From assembly GCF_964355755.1 (NCBI RefSeq), contig NC_092674.1, positions 13,211,001 through 13,275,000 of the forward strand: a stretch of DNA of 64,000 nucleotides, given 5' to 3'. This DNA is from Antedon mediterranea. Its lineage: Eukaryota; Echinodermata; Crinoidea; Comatulida; Antedonidae. Under the pieces are notes generated by a model. It did no database searches and was not told the origin of the DNA. It saw only the letters and a program-made list of their open reading frames with translations. A program made the translations under genes and the position numbers. How positions within the stretch are numbered: position 1 is the first letter of the stretch; every line of letters begins with the position of its first letter. Below are positions 24,817 through 38,200 of this stretch, in pieces.

Positions 24817-25450
24817 TACGGGTTGGGTAGGTTTGGCCAGTATGCGTACCTTTTTATGGCTAGCGGGCGTCCCGGAAATTGCGCAATATGGCCAGCGGGC
24901 GTCCAATTATTGCGCAATATTTGTTCAATGGCAGCGTCCGCTCCGTGCGTGTGAAATACGTACAATGCGACACAGATGGCGCTATATACATAATTAATTT
25001 TATATATACAGAATTTGCAAGTAGGGCAAGGCTGAACTGAGGCCTCTAAAATCCAATCTATCTGTTCAGAGCAGGCTAGTAGCCTAAGTTAAACTGATTT
25101 AGTAAATTATACTACTGTATTTTAGGGCCTAATTAATAACAATTATTAATAGTTTTAACTATTATAATGTCAATCAAAAAATATTTTAAATGAAATTTCA
25201 CATTATTTAATATTTTTTTTCTGATAAATAATAATAGTACGTGGCCGGCCGGCATCTCGCGCGGAAAATGTAAATATAACGCCCTCTCTGTCGCATTGTA
25301 CGTATTTTTCACACGCATGGAGCGCGCGGACGCTGCCATTGAAAACATATTGCGCAATAATTGGACGCCCGATGGCCATATTGCGCAATATCCGGGACGC
25401 CCGCTGGCCATAAAAAGGTACGCATACTGGCCAAACCTACCCAACCCTGT
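24817..25450. repeat. Nested foldback with GC-rich arms
   Basis: About 160 bp at 24817-24985 (containing CCAGTATGCGTACCTTTTTA, ATTGCGCAATAT) recurs inverted at 25275-25450. The arms are more GC-rich than the surroundings. It looks like a separate MITE inside the larger element. Confidence 0.75.
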
Positions 25451-26889
25451 AGCATTTTTCTGCGATGGAAGGAGGTAACGCTTTGAGGTGGGTATTTCTT
25501 CAAGCACTGATATATAATGCCTACTGGCCATCTGGGTAACGGCAAATGATTGAATCACAACCACATATGCATGCTTTCTGTAACAACTTCATCTGGCTTT
25601 TTAGTTTACATACACATGTAACAAGTTCCAAACTGACAACTGGGTTAGGGGCTTCCAAACGAGCAGATTCATTTAGGTCACATACTGATCTCTGCCTGAT
25701 AGTTGGCTCGTATGTTTAAGTTCTATGATGTCTGTATTCACCATAGGCGAGTTTTTTTAATTTTAAGTGTTTCCCGAAGTAGAAATACAGGTACTTAAAT
25801 ATTTATTGAGTGAAGTGAAATACTTAATATTTAAGGGAAATATGGTGTTAATGGTATATAGTCACTGAGTCTAGATGGAGGTAGCACCAAAGAGTAGTCT
25901 GTTATTATACAGTTATCTGCTCAAGAGTACCATATGTTTGGCAAACTTTAGTGTACACTGTACGTGGAAAGTCTTAATCTTAATCAATTCCATTTACAAG
26001 GAGTGGATGCGTTACAAATGATTTCCAGTATGACCTCTTTCCATAACCAGCAAATAATGACGTTCTGCAACCTGTAATGGCATGGAAGCTGATTAGATTA
26101 TTCTTAATAGGTTTTCAACCACTTTATTGTTCACTATACTTCATCGTCCATACTTTTGAAGGCTACTGTTACAAAGTGCATATCATTAATTAACATCAAC
26201 TTTCATGTATAATTGCAAGCTCTTTGTTATTGACATAAAGAATGTCTAAAAACTTCGTGATAATTGTTCTCCTCCAAACCGATGAGTGTGGCCCCTTTCC
26301 AATGTAATGATCAAATACAACAAAATGACGAAATATCTAGGTAACTTGCATAAATACTTGCATAGTCACCAAATGTTTACAGCCATGTTTACTGCATCCT
26401 ATAGTGCATTTAAGTTTTTACTGTAAGTTTTCTTCTGGAACATCTGTGGGTATTTCAACGCCATCCATCAAGATATGTGAAGTCATATTTTGTTAAAGAT
26501 ATTAAAATTGGGCTATGATCATACTCCAATGGTTGATCAGCAGATTTTCTGTCAGTTTTTATATACTTTATCAAAACAGTTGCCTTATAGAAATCCGCAA
26601 AGGTTTAGAGCAATGCTTTCTCAGTGGCTCATGAAGTTCTACTGTTTTTTTTTCTTTCAATAAGTTGTTACTTTAAATATAAGATCTTCCTTATCTGTCA
26701 GTTCGAAAGAATATTGTGTATTGTGTGATTCGTGATCAGTCTGACCATGTCATGCAGAACCTATCAATGAATTACAGCGTTTCTTGTTATACCAATGATT
26801 CTATTTTGAATTGATCAATCATCCACTCAGTGTTTAGAATATTGGTTCTGATAGTTTAGATAGGTAAATTTGTTTAGTACCATTTTAAC

Positions 26890-27290
26890 CTCATTTCTAC
26901 AACGAATTCAATCGGTTTTTAAATGTGTTGGTGGTTTCAGAAATGACGACTTTGGTTGGCAAACTATTAAAATATATAATTACTAATTGTGAAAAAGTGG
27001 ATCTCCTATCAGTCCTTTGTGAAATTTAGGTTTAAAAAGTCTAAGCTGATGTCCTCGTGTATTTCTGCTTAGATTGCATCTCATTTGAAGGAAGTTTTCC
27101 TTGGCTACATCCTCGAAATCTTTTGGAAAATTTTCAATCAAGTCACCATGAATTCGTCTGTCATACAGGGTTGTTAGGCCAAGAAACTTTAAACGATCTT
27201 CATATGAATAAGAATGGATAGCTGGAATTTGATTTGTCGCATGACGTTGACCTCTTCAAGTGCGTTTATGTCTTTTTGGAGAAATGGATT
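26890..27290 (-). pseudogene. LINE reverse transcriptase C-terminal fragment
   Basis: The minus strand reads KFLGLTTLYDRRIHGDLIEN, then NTRGHQLRLFKPKF, then after a frame change NSLPTKVVISETTNTFKNRL and a stop. This order is typical of CR1-like LINE C-termini (YEERLK..TL..RR..GD, TRGH..KL, WNSLP..V..A...FK..L). No upstream catalytic domain is attached. Confidence 0.72.
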
Positions 27291-28464
27291 TCATACCTCA
27301 TGGACACAGTAGAAGAAGAAGAAGAAGAAGTCTCCAATTACCACTCCTTCCAACCTTGATAAAGTCCAATAGTTAGGGTTTTTGAAAACAAAGACTCGAT
27401 ACCCAGGTTTCTCTTTCGAGATTTCAATAAAAACTTGTATCATTGAAATAATGAAAAAAATGTTTAAATAATTACATTATAGGGGGTCTCTGACCCAAAC
27501 AAAAACATCTCGACATTAGGTCATATTAGGTCTCTGTTTTAAAATTTTTCTAAAAACAAATTTCTAAATATTATTACATTATTATAGGTAATATTAATAA
27601 TTTTTATAAAAACAAATTTCTAAATATTACTGTATTACATTATTATAGGTAATATTAATAATATTATAGTAAAAGACCAATCTTTTGACACATATGACGT
27701 TTCATACATATAACGCTTGACCTATTTTTTCCGACAAAAATCAAAATGATGACTGGTGGACAACATGAAAAAGACAAATTTACAACAGATTGGGAAAAGC
27801 CTATTAAAAAACTGTGTGTACTTTACAGAAATATGTGAAAACAACATTTTGAGAAAATGACACTTTATATTTAATTTCCTATGTTTTTATGTGTAAAATT
27901 AAATGTTTATCTCATAATTATTATTGATCTTCAGATATACCTTTTTGGATAGATCTGATGATGTAAATGATTTTCCGTGAATAAAAAAAAATCCTATATT
28001 TTGACCTTGTTTGACCTCTTGACCACATAAACTGACCTTAAAACCCAAAACTGAAGATGGCATCCACCCCTATCGTTTTTGTCACCCCACAAAGGATACA
28101 TTCAACATGGTTGCCTGCTATTAACAAAAAATGCCCCCCAAACTTTTTATAGAGGACTTTTGTGTATTTGGCCTCTCTACTATGAGGTTTATTAGACGGC
28201 TGTAAAACTAAGACTATTTAAACTTCTTTTATGGAATTCAATAATTGCAATGGCCTCCTAGACGCGCCTGTGTCTCGCATAATAAATTATTGTATATATA
28301 AAAAACAGAGCATTCACAGAGATGTGTAGCGGTTAAAATAAGTACAGTATGTCAAACATAAAAGAAATCTTAGAGTCGATGGCCTAGTTTTACAGCCGTC
28401 TAATAAACGTCACGTGATATTCGATTTTGTCGATAGGTGGCGGTATAAATTACGCAATATTTCA

Positions 28465-28800
28465 CTGCATGACGATTGGTGTGTACTGCATGACGATTGG
28501 TGTGTACTGCATGACAATTGGTGTGTACTGCATGACCATTGGTGTGTACTGCATGATGTTTGGTGTGTACTGCATGACGATTGGTGTGTACTGCATGATG
28601 TTTGGTGTGTACTGCATGACGATTGGTGTGTACTGCATGACGATTGGTGTGTACTACATGATGATTGGTGTGTACTGCATGACCATTGGTGTGTACTGCA
28701 TGATAAATGTGAACGACGATTGGTGTGTACTGCATGACCATTGGTGTGTACTGCATGACCATTGGTGTGTACTGCATGACGATTGATGTGTACTACATGA
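28465..28800 (-). repeat. 21-bp minisatellite array, right TIR
   Basis: About 16 copies of the same 21-bp unit as at 23805-24190, in opposite orientation (GACGATTGGTGTGTACTGCA reading plus), also with one GTGAAC interruption near 28710. Variant units do not simply mirror the left array one for one. Confidence 0.95.
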
Positions 28801-29559
28801 CCATTGTGAACTGAAGGCAGAGGAGGCGTTCCATAAATTATTGCCTTGTTAACGATTTAATAATACACTGCATAATGGTTATTGATGTACATATCGTATA
28901 TTTTTATTTTAATGTATGGATGATCTGTTGAATTGTAAAATAATCTTAAAAATAAATGGGACCATTTTTATTAACAAAAAAAAGCCATAACATCAAAATA
29001 TCAAAAGAAACAAAACAAAACATAAATTTGTTTTTTTCTTATAATTTGCAACAGTGATAATTATACTAACTAGATGGTACGCTCGCTTCGCTCGCATACC
29101 TGGTTCTAGAATACACAATAATTTCAGCGTAACAAAACTGGCGATTTCAAATGTACGTTCCGCAGGACTATAATACTATAATTGTCGTTTACAGAAACGA
29201 ATAAATAGACACGATGATTTATGTAGTCAACTAAAATTAGCACCCTGGGAATTACTTCCGAAGGAGAAACTTATCACAAAATGAGTCCACATTATTGATT
29301 TGGACTCATTTAAAGAAACCCAATTTGTGTTTTGTATGTAACATTAGGGTTGAGGGATGGGAAAGCTGATAGTGTACAAATAGGAACAATTTTTTAATAT
29401 ATTCTTTATCCACTCAGTAACGAAATATTTTTTTCATGTTTTATACGCCTATAAATAATATACCTCTAACTACAGTAAAACATTTGCGATTTAATACTTT
29501 GTTAAAACTGTCACTGTCATAATCGATTGAAATATTAAAGTACATGTCACGATACACCA

Positions 29560-30497
29560 TAGACTTGCCCCAAGTCTGTAATGTTTTTTTTTTTATTCAT
29601 TTGTTTTTATTTCGACCGCGATTTTTGTCTGAAAATACAGACTTGTGAAACACGTATAGAAATCGATTTGCAGACCGCAAACATCCGATAAGAATGACGT
29701 AGGTTATCATACCGTATTTGGCTATATGGGGCGGGCGGTATGTAAATATGGATTTCGAATCAACCAATGATCATTTTGTTTCAAAATGAAAAAGATCGAG
29801 TAGGCCTGCGTACAGTGCTGAATGTACGATCGAGACGGGGATCGAGACTGTTAAAATATGAAATCGTGTTGCCAAGTTGTTTTGTTTATTAATTGTTTAG
29901 TCCTTAGCCTAGGCCTCCTTCGTAGGTCCTACTCAACTCGCACGTATGACCTGCCAAATAAAACGCCAATAAGGTAGGCCTACATAATACCACCACCGGC
30001 ACACAACAGGATTCACACACAACAGACAGGGCTATACACCACTACACAGAACAGGACAGGGTCTGGGTGGGAATTAAATCAAATTATCTCCGCGTAATAT
30101 TAAATCAGGGAGATGTAAATTACATCTCCCTGATTAAATGATCCATATAAAATCCTTTCTAGCCTTCAGAAACTTTCATCAATGTACTCACAAGTACACA
30201 TTGTCTAAACGTAACATAGCGCATGCGTACCATCTTAGTTGTTGAGTCTTTGAAATTCTGAAATATGAATATTAAAACAGTGTACGAGTGAGTAGCCAAT
30301 CGCATGCAGCTGAAACTAGTCAACCGGATAATCTATGCACCAAGAATTCTTGGTGTCAAACCACGTGACTTTTGCGTGTTTCCCCAGACGGAGTATCCAA
30401 ACTCAAGTAATACACGTATGAAACGCCATATGTGCAAAAATATTTATATTTTTACTAATACAGTATTAAGAAAAAACTCCGTCTGGAGCCCAGTCTA
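29560..30497. mobile_element. 938-bp insertion in Helitron copy 2 with 9-bp target duplication
   Basis: GATACACCA is duplicated exactly at 29551-29559 and 30498-30506, and the sequence joined across it is the uninterrupted Helitron seen in other copies. The tips are inverted for about 7-10 bp (TAGACTTGCC and TAGACTGGGC). The insert is less AT-rich than its surroundings and contains the perfect palindrome at 30103-30135. The family is not identified. Confidence 0.75.
30103..30135. repeat. 33-bp perfect palindrome (CAGGGAG type)
   Basis: Arms of 16 bp (AATCAGGGAGATGTAA) around a single A form a perfect inverted repeat. A related 28-bp palindrome lies at 46586-46613. Confidence 0.9.
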
Positions 30498-31309
30498 GAT
30501 ACACCACTACGACGTTTATATTGTTGGTAATTATTAATTAATACAAACGTTGAGAAGGAACTGTCAGTATAAAGTTTATGTGTATATAATAATGTGTTTA
30601 TATATCTAACAGTAGAGCCTATCCACAATCTCAGTAATAACGTTTATTTGTATATATTTTTATATTACACCTAACAGTACGAACATTCACAGTAAGAAAT
30701 GTTCGATTCAAATGAGGATCAAAAATAGTTAATAGGTATTTACAGTATTGCTAAAGTTTATTCTCAAAGGGCCCATATATTTACCTACCGTATGTATTAA
30801 ACCAAGGGCTCATAAATCTACCTACTTGTGTTAAACCAAACTCTGGCAGACTGAGAAATTGGGATGTTCCATTCATCGCAAATCAATACATTTGTATAAT
30901 CGTATATTAAATCTATCAAAATAGTATTTTTAAAGAAAATTTTCAAAATTATGATGCTGTACTCTAGCTGTTCAACCAGTTTTCAGCTATTGAAAACAAT
31001 TATCGTAGGAGGAGATAGGAAAATGCAAAGCCTCCTCGCATTTTTGTGGCGGGTATTTTTCAAGACGGACATCCATTAGACAGTGTATACCACGATTGGA
31101 AAACACCCCTATTTGGGGCAAATCGTTGAACCTAAATTCGTTTTAATCGTCAATAACTAATTATCTAACTCAATTTAAATAGCAAACAGGGTTACATCAG
31201 GTGGTTAAAGTACCGAAAGTACGAACCAACTTTATATACCATCGAGTAAACATTCTAGAAGTAACGCGCGATTTACCGAATTTTGCCCTTACGTAAATTT
31301 ATATATAGA

Positions 31310-32273
31310 TACTAATAAAGATTATGATGTACTGAAAAAAAAGGTTAGAGTGAATCCCACAAAAAAGAAACTAAAAAAAGTACAGCCAACAATTTCTTTT
31401 CTTTCAAAATACTTAAGACTTCAGATTTTATAATGCACGCTATTAACTCAACATGAAAAGCTTTTAAAACTTATTTGAATACATCATATAACACCACGTG
31501 TAGGCTCCTTATTTATTATATATATTTATTCTATACAAGTTATTTATTATTGTTTATTTAATTTTTAATCTTTAATCTTTCTTACTTCTGGTTAACAATA
31601 TTATGGTCCTGTTGAAAAACATAAACAAATCTTAACTACAAAATGTTAAGAATTTAATTTAATTCTATTGATTTCGTTCTATTGTTGACAAAATATACGT
31701 ATAATAAAATATATCTATTAATGTAAACGGATTGACTTGACCAATCACCTGGCGATTGAGTTACTCCTCATTAAACAGCCTGTAGTGCAGTGTTAAAAGT
31801 TCCAAGTTATAACTATGCGTCTATATAATAATATTATTGTAACATAAGCCTGTAAGCTTGTCTTCTCAGGATAGTCATAAGTAATTATAAATTCAATAAT
31901 CTGTAGTTTACATAACTATATTTGCAATATACACAAATAAAAGAGAGTCTAAAGGTTTATAACCGAATACAGACTTTGTTACATGTACAATTGTGAAAAA
32001 GGTTGTATTATTATATTGATGTGATGATGAGAATCCCAGCCGATTCTGAATGAATCGTGCAAGTACATTGTCGATGGGTATAGGGCGAGTATGATATATA
32101 CAATAACTTTGGTATTGTACCTGAGAATTATTGACCAGTGGTGATGTTCTTTATGATGCTGGTGGCGTATTTGACGATGCGACGATCTACCTGACTATGT
32201 TGCTGCCTGGTGAACCCACGCACGTTCCAGCCACGCTCCTGTATACCGACCAGTGGTGATTCCCACAAGGAAG
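31310..32273. other. AT-rich sequence downstream of the Roc-COR gene
   Basis: This lies between Helitron copy 2 and the stop codon of the minus-strand gene and should contain its 3' UTR. No specific polyadenylation site was assigned. Confidence 0.4.
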
Positions 32274-35200
32274 TTAGGGTTCAGTTTCAAATTGATCAGC
32301 TAGGTCTGTTCTGCCTGTATGTCTTAGAGCTTCTATAAGCTGTGAACGCTTGGACTTCTCGTGACTCTGCCAAACCTCCAACATGCTTTGCATTGCTCCT
32401 TGTATGTTATTAGGATTGTCTTGTTTAAATGTATAAAGATTGGCTTTCGTGAAGCCAAGACGTAATCCTAGTTCTTCCCATTCACCGCACAGGTTGTTGG
32501 TTAGATCCGCTAATTCTCCACCCGTTAATTCTCTGCTCGTCAAGCCTGCATCTAAACAAATATATATAAATTAAATATATATAAATTAAATAAATCATCC
32601 ACTAAAAAAAACATCGTCTCTGATAGATTATAAATCAGATAAGGTAGCTTGCTAGACATTTAGTAGTAATTGTTGTATTTGGCCTGTATACACATTTATA
32701 ATTATATTAAGTTTTGTTTTGTATTTCTTTTTACTTCACCTGACGGAGGCATTCCTGCTTGAATGCATTTTTGGCTACTGCTACGTTATTGAGAGATTAT
32801 TTGAAAATTTTAGATATTTTATATTGGTTTATAAAAAAATTAAACTTGTAACAAGGGGTAAATCTAACTTAGATTTAAATTAATTAATTACTTATAGTTG
32901 ACGTATACAGATGAGATTTTATAATGCACGTTTGTTTAACTGTATACATCATATCGGACATACTGTAGGCACATCTATATTACCTAAAGTAATATTTTAC
33001 GATTATCAGTGTTGTATCTACACATACTTCAATATTTGCAAAGTATCATAGGAATATGTTTGTAATACAGTATCTCATTTGTATCTCATGTCACCTTATG
33101 TGGAGCCTGACGTGTCGCATAAGGTTAGGTTAAGTGTTATGTTATGGTATACTGTATGATACTATGAGATACATGTGTCACACATGTGATATTGTAAAAC
33201 CAAACATTCCTATGATACTTGAGAAATCTAGATACATTACCATTGTGATGATATATGACGCGGGACCAGTAATTAGCTTTTCATTTTTTATCTTATGTGG
33301 CGTCTAAACAGAGCGACAGAATTATAATGCATAATCCTCATTATATTTCCATCAATCAGCCTCAAATACTGTTATAAGAGAGCACGTATATTGTACAGGG
33401 ATTTTAACGAAATGTTTGCATTGTGTGCACCTATCTGTAAGAACAATTCGCACTTGATGCAAAAATAGGAACCAACTAACCTGTAGCCTGAGGACCATCA
33501 CTCGGTGTATCTATGTACAAAACGTATGACTACGTATTAGTAAACATCTCAAAAACTAATTGCTCATATAAAAAAATGTTAAGCCTTACAATTGAATTAT
33601 TATTAGCTTACTTTATAAAACGTTTACATAACATTGTTGCTAGATCAGTTTTTAAGTACAGTGACAACAAACTACCTACTGTAGGTCGAATTGTGCTTGT
33701 TTCTACATTGAAACGAGCAGCTAATAAAATAAAGGATAGTGACCAATTAACATAAGTGAGAAGTATCTGATATGATACCATACCTAACTATAAAGTGTAC
33801 GTTTAAAATCATATTTCGCAAGTTTACTGAACTTTTGACTATTATTTTATAAAAAAATAATCAAAATAAACACAATATTCAAAACATTTTTTTTTAAATT
33901 AAAAAAAGATTGCATCGTTTCATTTTGATTTAAAAAAGAATCTCAGATTGCACACTAGTAAAACAATTTAGGCATGGATATAAAAACACTCGTAATTAGT
34001 CTTTGATTGAAAAAATATATTATTTTAAGTTATTTAATTGTTAAATTATAACTTATATATAAGCATAATCTATTGAAATATTAACTTTTGGGTAGTATCC
34101 ACAGTATTTCAGTCTATAGTAATAAAACATATTTTCCTATATATAACACTATAATCTATGAACCAGTTCTAGTTTATTTGTTCTCTATATTTTACTGTAG
34201 TATAGCCTATCCTTAAACTTACCGCCAAAGAGTCGCTTGTAACGTGTCACATCCATGCCTTTTATGTTGCATGGCAACATGTCATCCTGGAAATCTCCAA
34301 AAATTTGCATATGCTTCTTTTCGGATGTCTCGCTACAAACACAGGGAATGCATCTGTGGAAGGTAATCCCCCTCCTACCACCGTCTCTGGAATGTCCAAA
34401 TGACATCTCAATCGTTGACAACACCTTTCAAAAACAAGAATTGCAGTTTAATGTTTTTTTTAAATTAGGATGTCTATCAATAGCAAAAGTTGTACAACAT
34501 TAATTGTTATTTCTTTTTAAAATAAACCTCAAAAATACAATATTAAACGGAATCAAATATAGAGCCACCTTAATTGACCTGAATAAATTATTAACGTTGG
34601 CAAAATGTGTTTATTTGTCGAGTACTTACAAAAAAAAGCCTACAATAGGTAAATTATAATAAAATAATATATATATATAAATACATACCTCTTTACATGC
34701 TTCGGGAGTGAGTTCACATACTGTGTTTATTGGTTCCATAATTGCCTTTCTACGCGTAATAGTTACCTAATATTTTAAAAGAAGCATGCAGTATATTGGT
34801 ATGTGCATAGCAAACGTTATGAATGAATGTTCTGGCATACTATATGCCTATACTTTATCTTGTCCAAACTTGTGTAAGCTAAATGTGATTGTGGCAAAAA
34901 TTATTAAAGGAATGATGTTTATGTTTCTTTTTTATATAAGGCATGCTATAGCGTTTTTAATCAATAATCGGTACCGGCAATTGCTGCAACATAGAGTTAT
35001 TTTGTAGTTGTCTGCGTTTTACATTGTTTTTGTTCACCTTTGATAGTACAATATAATTACAGTAATAACATTTGATGGCTGTAAATTTGAAAAAAAGTGT
35101 TGTTCCACCCACTAATGGTGGTGCTAAAAAGTTGCTATACAATAGGATTAAAAAAATGGATATTACTTGAATTACTGAAAACTAGATGGTACGCTCGCTT

Positions 35201-38200
35201 CGCTCGCGTACCATCTAGGTCGTGCCCACAGATGGTTCTCGAATACATAATAATTTCAGCGTTAAAAAACTGGCGATTTCAAATGTACGTACCGCAGGAC
35301 AATAATACATGTCGTTTACAGGAACGAATAAATAGACACTGTGATTTATGTACTCAACTAAAATTAGCACCCTGGGAATTACTTCCGAAAAAGAAACTTG
35401 TCACAAAATGAGACCAATTGTTTAAGTCAAATTTAAACAAACTTAATTTGTGTTTTGTATGTAACATTCGGGTTGAGGGATGGGGAAGAAGATGGGTGCA
35501 AAGAGGAACAATTTTTAAATATATTCTTTATCCATTTAGTAACAAAATATTAATGGAACTTATTCAACCTTATGTTCCTAAGCGGTCTCTGAGATCTAGA
35601 TCTGAGTCTCTTCTTGCCCATATATTTCATCCTTCCACTAAGTTTTATGGAAATCGTTCATTTTCTTCGGCATTCGTTTCTCTATGGAATGCGTTGCCTA
35701 TTGAAATCCGTCAGGCTACTTCCACTAGTGTCTTCAAATCTCTCCTCAAAACCCACCTTTTTAATTTGTAATTTTCTAAATGTTTCTGTCTTTGTAAAGC
35801 GCATTGAGGCTTTCAGCATAATGCGCTATATCAAGTACCAGTTATTATTATTATTATTGTTTTCATGTTTTACAAATAATATACCACTAAACACAGTAGT
35901 AAAACATTGCGATGTAATACTTTGTTGAAACTATCACCGTCCTAGTGGATTGAAATAGTACAGTACATGTAACGATACATCACTACGACGTGTATATGTT
36001 TATGTAATGTAAAACAATTTGTGAAAACCACCTCTATTCGGGGAAAATCATAAATTCGATTTAATCGTCAATAAATATTAAATTATCCAACTCAACTTAA
36101 TTAGTAGGCCTAATGGTTTTCAATTCTTTCTTAGAGCCAATTCATACTTAAGTTGGTTCCTACTGGGGTTCCTACCCTACCCACCAACGTTGTTCTGCGT
36201 TTAGGCCATGTGATGTACCTTAGGCCTATCCTCTACTGGTTTTACAACGCTACTCATGCCACTGAGGGAAGGGTGATGATGTGGGTGGTTTAACTGCAAT
36301 AATAACGATTTGTACATACAATATATGGCGAGTGAAAACGCTAGCTCATTATCCGTTTAAAAAAAAATTATATCCAACCTCTGCAGCACAGATTGAAAAA
36401 AAAAATGGATCGAATTTCTGTTATGAGTATACAGGACTTGCCTTTACGACACCTGAGGGAATAGACACTTGTGGAACACAGATTGGAATGTTCCATTCAT
36501 CGCAAATCAATACATTTGTATAAACGTATATTAAATCTATCAAAATAGTATTTTTTAAAGAAAATCGGCCTGTCTTCAACATTATGATGCTGTACTCGAG
36601 CTGTTCAACCGGTTTTCAGCCATTAAAAACAATTATCGTAAGAGGAGATAGGAAAATGCGAAGCATCCTCGTATTATCGTCTGCGGGTATTTTTCAAGAT
36701 GGACATCCATTAGACAGTGTATACCACGCTCTAAAAACACCCCTATTTGGGGCAAATCGTTGAACCTAAATTCGTTTTAATCGTCAATAACTAATTATCG
36801 AACTCAATTTAATTAGTAAACAGGGTTACATCAGGTGGTTAAAATCAGTACCGAAAGTACGAACCAACTTTACATACCATCGAGTGAAAATTCTAGAAAT
36901 AACGCGCGATTTACCGAATTTTGCCCTTACGTAAATTTATATATAGATAATATATCATGCTACCTTTAACAGGAACTTTCGCTCATTCTTCTTAGTTACG
37001 AATTTGTCAAGAGACAAGATCACGTGATGAAATTGGTCTAAGTAGAGTTCGGCCAAATCATGCGTTAATGCTGGATCATCTCCGGTTTCCTTCTGATATT
37101 TGTTAATGAACTCAATAACTAAATATGGAAACACTACGTCAGGCAGATATCCACAAAGGTCGTAATAGATACTGATAGAGTGGTTGTCATCAGGTAGAGA
37201 TCTCGATTCACTGAATGGAGTATCAAAAGCAAGTCGCAGTGGCACAAAAAACGATTGCTTGACACCTTCTGGTTCCTGAAATATTAATTGAAAATTTTAA
37301 AGATCTATTGTCCCTTTGACTAATTAAAAAAAAATGTTTTTAATATTTCGAAAAAAGTGGGTCATTTTGAAGTATCATAATAGTTATTAACTTTCACCAA
37401 AAACTAGTCGGAAAAACATAATTTAACCGAAATACAGACTTTTTTTTTGTTTAAAAAATAACTTTGACTTCCAGTCAAAGTTTTCGATCAAAACATATCT
37501 CATAATGCAACGCGCTTGTTTGGCTACTCTGTATGCATAATAAAAAAACTTCTTCGCGATCTGTGTGAAAACACCTTCTCAACCGCAATGAGTTGTAAAC
37601 AATCCTAATTAGCATCATGCATAATGTATACTCATGGTTTGGAATCTTTGTTTACTTTCGCTCGTGACAATTTTCCAGACGAAATGTAATCAAATTAATT
37701 TACCTGTTAATTACATAACATTGTTGTTTTTTGCTCAAATTTTCGACTTAAAGTGAATAACTTTAATATTACTTTAATATGGCCAATTTAAATTTAGAAT
37801 ATTTTTTTTCCATTTTTTTGTGTTTCAATGGACAATACATCTTTAAATAAAATACAAGACGCCATTTAATTGAAATTGTACACACAATAATAAATGTACT
37901 ATGAGTATATGTAGTGCACTAAACCAGTAATTTTCTTATTTTGATCGAATCAGCTCGCAACACACACATAAACCAGGAAGCATTATCAACGGGGTTATAT
38001 TATAGGCCTAATATCAATATACAAATGTTTGGTATGATCGCTTCGCTCGCGTACCATCTAGGTCGTGCCCGCAGATGGTTCTCGAATGTCAGCGTAAAAA
38101 ACTGGTATTTTTCAAGATGGACATCCATTAGACTGTGTGTACCAAGGTCGGAGCAAATAGTTGAAGCTAAATTCGGTTTAATTGTAAATAACTAATTATT

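Larger units (their letters stand above)
23777..28835. mobile_element. 5-kb TIR element with minisatellite arrays as inverted ends
   Basis: The left tip TATGGAACGCCTCCTCTGCC at 23777 recurs inverted at the right end (28835). AATTAT flanks both sides (23771-23776 and 28836-28841), a candidate 6-bp target duplication. Immediately inside each tip lies a 21-bp tandem array, plus orientation on the left and its reverse complement on the right, so the TIRs are about 450 bp. After the arrays, both sides share a CGACAAAATCGAATATCACG stretch in inverted orientation. The middle has a nested foldback, a dead LINE fragment and AT-rich sequence. No transposase was recognised, so the superfamily is open. 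Confidence 0.75.
29070..31309 (-). mobile_element. Helitron copy 2
   Basis: Read on the minus strand it starts TCTATATATAAATTTACG at 31309 and ends in CTAG at 29070, with A at 29069 and T at 31310 on the plus strand. The 3' hairpin (29073-29098) is partly eroded compared with copies 3 and 5. A 938-bp segment at 29560-30497 is inserted in it. Confidence 0.85.

Noticed and set aside
24735-25564. Open frames in GC-rich DNA (YAYWPNLPNP and the like on both arms)
   Set aside because: They mirror each other because the region is an inverted repeat; no codon or motif evidence for a gene.
33513-33755. 80-codon open frame (+)
   Set aside because: It lies in an intron of the minus-strand gene, is AT-rich, and has no recognisable motif.
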